A stretch of 23,391 bases of DNA from Bordetella parapertussis (GTDB lineage Bacteria > Pseudomonadota > Gammaproteobacteria > Burkholderiales > Burkholderiaceae_B): positions 1-23,391 of the forward strand of contig CAMBZR010000057.1 in assembly GCA_945872285.1 (NCBI GenBank), given 5' to 3'. Shown in pieces: positions 15,924 to 21,971 of this stretch. The position numbers were made by a program, and so were the translations under genes. The notes under the pieces are model-generated. The model ran no database searches. It was not told the origin of the DNA and saw only the letters and a list, made by a program, of their open reading frames with translations. How positions within the stretch are numbered: the first letter of the stretch is position 1; every line of letters begins with the position of its first letter.

Positions 15924-16081
15924 ATCGATAAGGAAAAGTTTAGTTGCATAGTATTTGAGTAGATTATAAGCGATATATTAATTAATATTCTCTAATAAAC
16001 TACTCATTTGTTGATTTATCTTGAATAAATCACGATAAATATGTTAATTTTCTACTCAGTTAAACACATTGAGGTTACACC
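15924..16081. promoter_or_regulatory. AT-rich divergent promoter/operator region with three CTACTCA boxes
   Basis: This stretch between the divergent regulators is far more AT-rich than its surroundings. CTACTCA occurs at 16000-16006 and 16052-16058 on the plus strand and at 15956-15962 on the minus strand. A perfect minus-strand TATAAT (15963-15968 reversed) directly abuts the minus-strand box. On the plus strand TTGATT (16011-16016) and GATAAA (16034-16039) have a 17-base spacer. A perfect 14-bp palindrome ATATTAATTAATAT lies at 15975-15988. The inverted repeat GATTTAT/ATAAATC (16013-16031, 5-base spacer) overlaps the plus-strand -35. The repeats are seen; assigning them to the MerR or Rrf2-like protein is inference. 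Confidence 0.55.
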
Positions 16082-16519
16082 ATGTTGTCGAACAGAGCTT
16101 TAAGCGCCTTGAACGCTACCGTTTTTATCGCAGCAAAAGGGCACCAACACCCACCAACCACCCGTGAACTGTCTGCAGCACTGGGCTTATCGGTATCCTC
16201 GCTACACGGCATGCTTAAGTTACTCGACGATCACGGCATCGTGCGCTCGTTCAGGGGTGCCGAAAAACGCTACGAGATCAAGGCCGATCCCACCACGATG
16301 ACGGCTTGGGATGTGGTCCAGATTTTTGAAGATCCGCATCCACCCGTTGCCCAAAACGCGAAAGAAAAAGAGACCGCGTCTTACGACTACGAAAATACCT
16401 ATTGCGAAATACTTAAAGAGTTTTTGGCTTCGCAAAAAATTAGCGATCAAATCGTCGGTTTAGGTCTGGGTGCGAATTCAGGTGCTTCAGCGGGCGCGAG
16501 TGCAGTTACGTGGGCCTGA
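16082..16519 (+). CDS. Rrf2-like winged-helix transcriptional regulator without Fe-S cysteines
   Basis: The first 85 residues of this 145-residue protein fit the Rrf2/BadM-type winged helix: RALSALNATVFIAAKG, a recognition helix in TTRELSAALGLSVSSLHGML, the wing in GIVRSFRGAEKRYEI and MTAWDVVQIFED. Rrf2 sensors such as IscR carry three cysteines around residues 90-105; here only one cysteine (in NTYCEIL) is present, so no Fe-S cluster is expected. The last 25 residues are Gly/Ala/Ser-rich (GLGLGANSGASAGASA) and may be disordered. ATG 16082 follows a GAGG site at 16071-16074. The 3' end overlaps the DUF2805 gene by 10 bases, giving an operon read away from the merR gene. Confidence 0.7.
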   Translation: MLSNRALSALNATVFIAAKGHQHPPTTRELSAALGLSVSSLHGMLKLLDDHGIVRSFRGAEKRYEIKADPTTMTAWDVVQIFEDPHPPVAQNAKEKETASYDYENTYCEILKEFLASQKISDQIVGLGLGANSGASAGASAVTWA

Positions 16520-16809
16520 GCACGCCACTCACCGAGTCAGAGCGATCGCGGCTCATCGAGATGGCGTGGGAAGACCGTACGCCCTTCGAGATGATTCGCT
16601 TGCAGTATGGCCTGACTGAAGCCTCAGTGATTGACTTTATGCGTAGCAACATGAAAAAAAGCTCGTTTAAAATGTGGCGAAAAAGAATGAAGGGACGGCT
16701 GACTAAACATCTGGCCCTTCAGGGTTGTTCCGCCATTTCAGGTGAGGCCCTGAGCCAACAGTCTTTGACGAAGAAAAGTACGACAACGATGATACGGACA
16801 ATAAAATGA
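16510..16809 (+). CDS. DUF2805 / TIGR03643 family protein
   Basis: The 99-residue protein matches the TIGR03643/DUF2805 pattern from residue 6 to about 70: LTESERSRLIEMAWEDRTPFE, IRLQYGLTEASVIDFMR, then SSFKMWRKRMKGRLTKH. Function is unknown. From memory, members tend to sit beside cryptochrome/photolyase genes and the small zinc-finger DUF2256. The C-terminal 30 residues (CSAISGEALSQQSLTKK) do not match the usual end and are Ser/Thr-rich. The start is GTG 16510, inside the end of the Rrf2-like gene; the stop overlaps the next start as ATGA at 16806-16809. Coupled translation of all three genes is likely. Confidence 0.85.
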   Translation: MGLSTPLTESERSRLIEMAWEDRTPFEMIRLQYGLTEASVIDFMRSNMKKSSFKMWRKRMKGRLTKHLALQGCSAISGEALSQQSLTKKSTTTMIRTIK

Positions 16810-17018
16810 GCGAAGATCTTAGATGTTGCGGTTCGGGAACCTGCATTATCAACAAAGAAGGACAGTGTTGGTGCGGCCAGCAGTGGGATGGTCAAAAGAT
16901 GTGTCACCAGCCGATTGCTTCACCCTTAAAATCCACAAAATGCGCAGCAGGCTTAGGTGCTAACGCATCGAGTGCCTTGAGTAACCCCTCGACCGATTCG
17001 CCTACGGGTGTGCAATGA
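16806..17018 (+). CDS. six-cysteine miniprotein, possibly metal-binding, with run-on C-terminus
   Basis: The first 36 residues contain Cys7, 8, 13, 21, 23 and 33 in the pattern CC-x4-C-x7-C-x-C-x9-C, ending WCGQQWDGQKMC. This dense spacing suggests Zn or Fe-S binding. The start overlaps the DUF2805 stop (ATGA), which argues for real translation. From about residue 38 the frame continues as low-complexity Ala/Ser/Pro sequence lying entirely antisense to the convergent SDR gene (16904-17018). That tail may be an extension gained by loss of an earlier stop. I do not recognise a named family. Probable but not proven gene. Confidence 0.6.
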   Translation: MSEDLRCCGSGTCIINKEGQCWCGQQWDGQKMCHQPIASPLKSTKCAAGLGANASSALSNPSTDSPTGVQ

Positions 17019-17614
17019 TCGGGTGTCGCAAACGGTTTTGATAATGCTGACGCAACCGTGCCCGGTTGAAGTGCTGCCAAAATTGCTTGTGGGTTTTTTC
17101 GAGCAAACTCAATCGCCGCTGTTTGTAAAAACATGTTCACTGCGGCTTTCGAAGCGCGGTAGCCGTACCAGCCACCTTTTGAATTGTCACTAATGCTGCC
17201 CACCCGAGCCGACAGCTTGGCGTAAATGGCACGGTCGCGTGCGAGCAGAGGCAAAAAATACTTGAGTAACAAGGCGGGACCGATCGCATTGATCTGAAAG
17301 CTACGCAACAATCGTGTTGCGTTTAATGCGCCTAAATGTTTTTCAGGACCGTTTCCCTCGATGGTGAGTGCTCCTGTGGCATCGACGATCAGCCCAAAGG
17401 GCCCCGACGCTGCACATTGGGTCGCCGCTGCTGCAAGGCTTGTTTCGTCTTCCAGAGAAAAACCTGGCGTGTCGCGCCTTGACACCTCAACAACGAGTGA
17501 GCAGTTGGAGTCTTGCTTGAGCGCGGCAACAAAGCCCGCGCCGATCGTACCGGTTGAACCAATAACAAGCGCGCGATAAGTTGAGCCCAAAGAGTGCATT
17601 GCGAAAAACGCCAT
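16904..17614 (-). CDS. short-chain dehydrogenase/reductase of the CsgA-like type
   Basis: The 236-residue protein is a classical SDR. The nucleotide-binding motif is GSTGTIGAG near 18-26. The catalytic serine lies in SARVGSIS, and the YRASK motif (Tyr and Lys of the active site) follows in GGWYGYRASKAAVNM. The PGTVAS block lies after the active site, and the short end GEAIGW is typical. CsgA-like SDRs of this kind are, as I recall, frequent members of photolyase/cryptochrome clusters; the substrate is unknown. It lies 29 bases downstream of a Bug gene on the same strand, so co-transcription with that gene is possible. It converges on the DUF2805/Cys-rich genes with 115 bases of antisense overlap. 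Start at 17614; Met6 (17599) is an alternative. Confidence 0.88.
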   Translation of the reverse strand: MAFFAMHSLGSTYRALVIGSTGTIGAGFVAALKQDSNCSLVVEVSRRDTPGFSLEDETSLAAAATQCAASGPFGLIVDATGALTIEGNGPEKHLGALNATRLLRSFQINAIGPALLLKYFLPLLARDRAIYAKLSARVGSISDNSKGGWYGYRASKAAVNMFLQTAAIEFARKNPQAILAALQPGTVASALSKPFATPDHCTPVGESVEGLLKALDALAPKPAAHFVDFKGEAIGW

Positions 17615-17643
17615 TGTGAAAGTAGGTATTGAACCCCAGCAGA

Positions 17644-18636
17644 TTACTCGGCTTTGATTTCGGCTCGCTTGATCAGGGCGCCGTACATCGTCAACTCGCG
17701 CTTAATCAGGTCGGCAAAGGCAGCCGACGAGTTTCCGACCAGATCATTGCCGCCTTTTGTCTGCAGAGCCTCGATGACTTCAGGGTCTTGCAGCGCTTGA
17801 ACGGTTACGGTATTGAGCCGCTGAATCATTGCGGGCTCAGTGCCAGCCGGGGCTAGCAAACCAACGAATTGCGTAATGTCAAAATCTTTAAAGCCCGCTT
17901 CTTGCATGGTGGGTATGCTGGGTAAAGAACGTGCGCGTTTAGGACCAGAGACCGCAAAGGCTTTTAGACGTTTCTCTAGAATCAAAGGCGATGCGGTTAA
18001 CACCGTGTCGAAAGTAAACGCGAGCTGGCCACCTAACAGGTCGACCAATGCTGGTGCACTACCCTTATACGGCACATGATTAAACTGCGCGCCGCTTAGC
18101 ATCGAAAACATTTCACCGGCCAGGTGGCCGCCTCCACCAATTCCCGTCGAACCATAACTGAGTTTGCCCGGTTGAGCCTTGCCTTGTTGAACGATCTCGT
18201 TTAGCGAGTTAAGCGCTGAGCTTGAGGGCACGACTAAGACATATTGAAAAGACAGCACCTGGCTAATCGGCAGCAAGTCTTTGACAGGATCGTAGGGCAC
18301 CTTGGCGTAAAGCACCGGGTTAATGACAATCGGCCCGCTTGCAGCCATCAGCAGGGTGTAGCCATCGGCTGCGGCCTTGACCACGGCGTCGGTGCCGATC
18401 ATGCCATTGGCACCACTGCGATTTTCGACTATGACCGGAACGTTGAGTAGCGCTCCCATCTTTTTGGCGATCACCCGACCCGTGATGTCGGCATTGCCAC
18501 CGGCGGGGTACGGCACCACCATTTTGATGGGACGGCTAGGGTAAGGCTGAGTCTGCGCTTGGGCTGACCCGACTGCGAGAGCCCCCAGCGCAAAAGTTAA
18601 GTGCCAACATAAAGTACGAAAAAGGGGCATATTCAT
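17644..18636 (-). CDS. Bug-family TTT transporter substrate-binding protein
   Basis: The 330-residue protein has a signal peptide with cleavage expected after SAQA (residue 27). It has the Bug landmarks YPSRPIKMVVPYPAGGNADI, VIVENRSGANGMIGTDAVVKAAADGYT, STGIGGGGHLAGEMF and NHVPYKGSAPALVDLLGG. It is periplasmic and binds an unknown, probably carboxylated, ligand. No TctA/TctB genes accompany it. The PYPAGGNAD loop is the common Bug version, unlike the LQAGSASD and LAAGSAVD loops of the other two copies, so this one belongs to a different subgroup. A minus-strand promoter is proposed upstream, and the SDR gene follows 29 bases downstream. Confidence 0.92.
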   Translation of the reverse strand: MNMPLFRTLCWHLTFALGALAVGSAQAQTQPYPSRPIKMVVPYPAGGNADITGRVIAKKMGALLNVPVIVENRSGANGMIGTDAVVKAAADGYTLLMAASGPIVINPVLYAKVPYDPVKDLLPISQVLSFQYVLVVPSSSALNSLNEIVQQGKAQPGKLSYGSTGIGGGGHLAGEMFSMLSGAQFNHVPYKGSAPALVDLLGGQLAFTFDTVLTASPLILEKRLKAFAVSGPKRARSLPSIPTMQEAGFKDFDITQFVGLLAPAGTEPAMIQRLNTVTVQALQDPEVIEALQTKGGNDLVGNSSAAFADLIKRELTMYGALIKRAEIKAE

Positions 18637-18665
18637 GGCTTGTTAGTCGAGTTTGAGCGAGTTCG

Positions 18666-18693
18666 ATTAAACTTCATCGCCACTTTAGCTCAA
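18666..18693 (-). promoter_or_regulatory. candidate sigma-70 promoter of the third Bug gene
   Basis: On the minus strand TTGAGC (18693-18688) and TTTAAT (18671-18666) are separated by 16 bases, matching the consensus at 4/6 and 5/6. Transcription would start near 18659, about 23 bases before the ATG at 18636. Confidence 0.4.
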
Positions 18694-18731
18694 TATCGCA
18701 GCTGTCGTTTAAATTTACTCAAAGAAAAATC

Positions 18732-20099
18732 ATGCGCATATTTCAAAGGTTCACCTTTCTGCTAGCCGCCGCACTCTTGCTCGTGTGTGTCGGCTGCGCT
18801 CAGACGACCGAGCCGCTGGTTAGCCCTGCTGCAGAGGCGCAGACGACCGAAGCGCTGCCTGGCGCCGCGACTGAGGCGCAGACGACCGCAGCGCTGCTTA
18901 GCACCACGACTGAGGCGCAGACGACCGCAGCGCTGCCTAGCCCCACGACTGAGGCGCAGACGACCGCAGCGCTGCCTAGCCCAGCCCCAGCGGTACGGTC
19001 AGCCGAGCCGATACTCAGCCCAGCCCCGGTTGTGCAGCCCGTCGAGGTACCGAGCGGTTCGGGTGCGGTCACGATGGCTGCTGCGATTAAATACGACGCC
19101 GCCGCTGTACGCACTGCGGCGATCTTGCTGGCGGGCCAGCAGCCGGTAACCGGGCTGCCGCCGGCTATTGCGCAAAGCCCTCGCTGGGCCACCTTTGCCA
19201 AAGAGGTCACTGCAAACTGGGCGCTCTATAGCCAAAAAATTGCCGATCCGATGTCGCGGTGGGCGTTAGCCGAGCTACCTGTTGAACCCGACACCGTGTT
19301 TTATCCTTTTTCTGGCCCCGATTTTGTGACCGTGCATCAGCTGTTTCCGGCCGCCAAGCGCTATGTCATGATGGCCATGCAAAACGCTGAAAGGCCGTTA
19401 GATTTGGCCAATATTGCCCCTGAGCTTCTCGAGCCAAGTCTTGGTGTGTTGACTTCAGCCTGGCAGCATTTTGGAGATCATGGTTTTTATGTGACCGAAT
19501 ATCTTGAAAGGTATTTGTATTCGACCCGTGCCAACATTGGCGCCAGCACCTTTATTGTGAGCTTTTTAAGTTTGCAGGGTTTTGAAATCGAGCGCGTTGT
19601 GCCGATTCAAGTGGCAGCGGATGGCACGCTACAAGAGCTTTCGCCAGACACACCACGCTGGCGTTCGGTGCGGATAGAGGCTAGCAAACAGGGAAAGCTG
19701 ATTACTGTTGATTATCTGAAAATTGATCTGTCAAACGAAGGCCTTCAAGCCGCGCCACAAAACCTGACGCTGATCAATACCCTCACACCGAACCCAGTGT
19801 TATTCAAGGCAGCCTCACATCTGCCACAAAATGTTGGCTTTAGCATGATCGTGAACCAGATTCTTGAGCGTTCCCCCTTGATCGTTCAGGACGAAACTGG
19901 GATCAAGTACACCAATCTTCTCCAGTCGTACCGAGTTGCCTTGTTTGGCAAATTCGTCGCCGCGCACCATGCCTTTTCGAGCTATCACGTTGACCTTGCG
20001 AAAGCCTTTGCTCAACGAGATGACACCAAACCGTTGGATTTTAGATTTGGCTATTTTAAAGATGGCAGCTATGCGCTGATGATCGCTTCAAGAAAATAG
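18732..20099 (+). CDS. predicted lipoprotein with N-terminal 13-residue tandem repeats; function unknown
   Basis: The 455-residue protein has a signal sequence (1-21) ending in CVGC, with Cys22 the probable lipidated residue; cysteine at -3 is unusual for a lipobox. Residues 22-86 are 13-residue repeats of the EAQTTAALPSPTT type, probably an extended linker from the membrane. The remaining 340 residues are a globular domain that I cannot name. Notable parts are DTVFYPFSGPDFVTVHQLFP, AKRYVMMAMQNAERP, STFIVSFLSLQGFEI and the C-terminal FRFGYFKDGSYALMIAS. Similar unnamed domains seem familiar from other bacteria, without known function. It is divergent from the third Bug gene. DUF3237 follows after 42 bases and may be in the same operon. 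Confidence 0.8.
   Translation: MRIFQRFTFLLAAALLLVCVGCAQTTEPLVSPAAEAQTTEALPGAATEAQTTAALLSTTTEAQTTAALPSPTTEAQTTAALPSPAPAVRSAEPILSPAPVVQPVEVPSGSGAVTMAAAIKYDAAAVRTAAILLAGQQPVTGLPPAIAQSPRWATFAKEVTANWALYSQKIADPMSRWALAELPVEPDTVFYPFSGPDFVTVHQLFPAAKRYVMMAMQNAERPLDLANIAPELLEPSLGVLTSAWQHFGDHGFYVTEYLERYLYSTRANIGASTFIVSFLSLQGFEIERVVPIQVAADGTLQELSPDTPRWRSVRIEASKQGKLITVDYLKIDLSNEGLQAAPQNLTLINTLTPNPVLFKAASHLPQNVGFSMIVNQILERSPLIVQDETGIKYTNLLQSYRVALFGKFVAAHHAFSSYHVDLAKAFAQRDDTKPLDFRFGYFKDGSYALMIASRK
18795..18989 (+). repeat. 39-bp tandem repeat, four good copies plus one degenerate copy
   Basis: Units beginning GAGGCGCAGACGACC start at 18834, 18873, 18912 and 18951, exactly 39 bases apart. A degenerate first unit at 18795 has TGCGCT in place of GAGGCG. 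Copies three and four are nearly identical over the unit, copy one is most diverged. The repeat is in frame (13 codons), so copy-number change would alter linker length without frameshift. Confidence 0.9.
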
Positions 20100-20141
20100 T
20101 CGTTTACACATGCCTGTACACACCCCCAAAAAGAGACCAAT

Positions 20142-20597
20142 ATGATCCAGACACGCCATATCTTTCAAATCGTTTTAACCGTCCCCAATATCGTTGATTT
20201 AGGTCAGACCCCTGTGGGCGGGCGCAAGATCGCCAATGTGACAGGCGGCACGTTCGAGGGCGACCGCATTCGGGGCACAGTCAAGGCTGCTCCAGGGGGC
20301 GACTGGTTGCTGATGCGCCCAGACGACGTGTTGACCTTAGATGTGCGCCTGATCCTCGAAACCGATGACAATCAGTTGATTTACATGAGCTATCGCGGCC
20401 TACGTCATGGCCCCAAAGACGTGATGGCCCGTTTGAATAAGGGCGAGAAGGTTGATCCGACTGAGTATTACTTTCGCACCACACCGGTGCTTGAAACCAG
20501 CTCAGAAAAGTATAGTTGGTTGAATAAAATCATCTGTGTGGCAACTGGTCGCCGCGAAGCGGCAGGGCCGATTTATGATGTCTACGAGGTGCTTTAG
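20142..20597 (+). CDS. DUF3237 family protein
   Basis: The 151-residue protein follows the DUF3237 pattern throughout: VGGRKIANVTGGTFEGDRIRG, PGGDWLLMRPDDVLTLDVR, a strand with DDNQLIYMSYRGLRHGP, VDPTEYYFRTTPVLETSSEKY, WLNKIICVATGRR and YDVYEVL at the end. The family is thought to be a small beta-barrel; no reaction is established to my knowledge, although members often lie in catabolic gene clusters. It has no signal peptide. It follows the lipoprotein gene by 42 bases and precedes the acyl-CoA dehydrogenase pair by 142 bases on the same strand, so a role in CoA-ester catabolism is possible but not shown. Confidence 0.88.
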   Translation: MIQTRHIFQIVLTVPNIVDLGQTPVGGRKIANVTGGTFEGDRIRGTVKAAPGGDWLLMRPDDVLTLDVRLILETDDNQLIYMSYRGLRHGPKDVMARLNKGEKVDPTEYYFRTTPVLETSSEKYSWLNKIICVATGRREAAGPIYDVYEVL

Positions 20598-20739
20598 TCG
20601 TCGTTCAGTCAGTCTAGGCGCCAGCGTTGCGCCCAGAGCCCTTAAAGAGTAATGTTGAGTCGATGAATGGCCCTTATTCAGTATGGCCTGCGTCGAGTGA
20701 AACTGATTGATCTGACCAAATATAAACAAAGAGAAAACA

Positions 20740-21951
20740 ATGAATTTTTTGTTCAGCGCTGAAGAAGAAAAACTGCGTTCAACCGTGCGTGAATTTTTGG
20801 CCGGCCATTTCACGGATGAAGTGCGTGCCGAAAATACCGCAGGTAGGCGTGGCGAAGGTTGGGGGCCGGCAATTCGTGCCTTTTTTGATACCGTCAATGA
20901 AAAGCGCTGGTTTGCCTGGAGCTGGCCGACCGAATTCGGTGGTGGCGGTGGTGATCGTACCGCCCAGTTTGTGATCGAAGAAGAATTTTATCGGGCGACC
21001 GGTATTACCTTAGGTGGTGGCACGGGTGCCCCCGCGATTTTGTCTTTTGGTACCGCCGCACAAAAACAAGAATTTGTGCCTGGCGCCATCAAACGTGAAA
21101 TCATTTTTTGCCAGGGCTACAGTGAGCCTGGCTGCGGCACTGACCTGGCCGGTATTCGCTGCCGAGCAAAACGTGTCGGTGACAAATACATTATCACTGG
21201 CCAAAAAATTTACACGACTAATGCTCAAAATTCAACGCACATTTTTTTGATGTGTCGCACAGATCCTGATTCAGTGCGTCACCGCGGCTTATCCATTTTG
21301 CTCGTACCGATGGACATGCCCGGTTTAACCGTACGCCCGCTCTGGACCGTACAAAACGACCCACCCGCACCGTTCGGAACCACCTATGGTGAAGAGCGCA
21401 CCAACGAAGTGTTCTTTGACGATGTTGAAGTGCCTGCCTCGTGCTTGCTGGGCGACGAAGGCGGCGGCTGGGAAGTTGCGCGGCGTGGTTTGAACTTGGA
21501 TCGCGTGGGTGCCTGGCGCTATTTGATTTCTGTCATGCGTGACGAAGATATTGTGAACTGGCTGCATGGAAAGGGCGAGTTGCAAGACTCATTGCGCGAA
21601 GACACGCAAGTGCGTGACAAAGTCGCTGAGATGTGGACTGAAGCCGAAGTATGCCGGTTAATGACGATGCGTAGTATCAGCATTGAACAAAGTGGCGGAA
21701 AGTTCACCTACGAAGGGTCGGCTGAAAAAGTCTTTGCGCCTGAACACAGCGTGCGCACGACCGAAGCCATCAGTCAGATCTTGGGCCCGTTTGCCCAGTT
21801 GATGCAAGGCTCGCCTGCTGCAATCGAGAAAGGCGTCTTTGCGCACAATATTTTGGGTGCCTACCAATCAACGATCAATCACGGTAGCGTTCAGGTAATG
21901 CGCGATCAAGTCGCCCGTATTGGCCTAGGCCTGCCGCGCGCAGCAAAATAA
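20740..21951 (+). CDS. acyl-CoA dehydrogenase family protein (first of a pair)
   Basis: The 403-residue protein is a full-length acyl-CoA dehydrogenase. It has an N-terminal helical domain with WPTEFGGGGGD near 62-72, the flavin/substrate motif GYSEPGCGTDLAGI near 126-139, GDKYIITGQKIYTTNAQ, and a C-terminal helical domain ending RIGLGLPR. These FAD enzymes form the alpha,beta double bond in acyl-CoA esters. The usual C-terminal Glu-Gly-Thr catalytic site reads NHGS here (His381), and the alternative helix-G position, Glu254 in isovaleryl-CoA dehydrogenase, is Asp254 in LNLDR. The gene lies 20 bases before a second, divergent ACAD gene, so a heteromeric enzyme is plausible. The substrate is unknown. 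Confidence 0.92.
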   Translation: MNFLFSAEEEKLRSTVREFLAGHFTDEVRAENTAGRRGEGWGPAIRAFFDTVNEKRWFAWSWPTEFGGGGGDRTAQFVIEEEFYRATGITLGGGTGAPAILSFGTAAQKQEFVPGAIKREIIFCQGYSEPGCGTDLAGIRCRAKRVGDKYIITGQKIYTTNAQNSTHIFLMCRTDPDSVRHRGLSILLVPMDMPGLTVRPLWTVQNDPPAPFGTTYGEERTNEVFFDDVEVPASCLLGDEGGGWEVARRGLNLDRVGAWRYLISVMRDEDIVNWLHGKGELQDSLREDTQVRDKVAEMWTEAEVCRLMTMRSISIEQSGGKFTYEGSAEKVFAPEHSVRTTEAISQILGPFAQLMQGSPAAIEKGVFAHNILGAYQSTINHGSVQVMRDQVARIGLGLPRAAK

Positions 21952-21971
21952 GAACAAAGGTAAATTGAATC

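Noticed and set aside
16000..16058. Two CTACTCA copies as a CRISPR-like or mobile-element repeat
   Set aside because: The repeat core is only 7 bases, irregularly spaced and confined to a promoter region.
18787..19149. Plus-strand 120-residue Arg/Leu-rich repetitive frame
   Set aside because: It is an out-of-frame reading of the same repeat; the lipoprotein frame has a signal sequence and a long globular domain.
18800..19210. Minus-strand 136-residue repetitive frame (VVCASV repeats)
   Set aside because: It is the antisense reading of the 39-bp tandem repeat in the lipoprotein gene, which has the better coding signals.
20115..20120. TGTACA half-site upstream of the DUF3237 gene, resembling the class II LitR repeat
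   Set aside because: No second TGTA(C/T)A half-site occurs at the 12-base spacing, so it is probably chance.
20617..20633. GGCGC/GCGCC hairpin after DUF3237 as a terminator
   Set aside because: Only a 5-bp stem, and it is not followed by a T-tract (CAGAGCCC follows).
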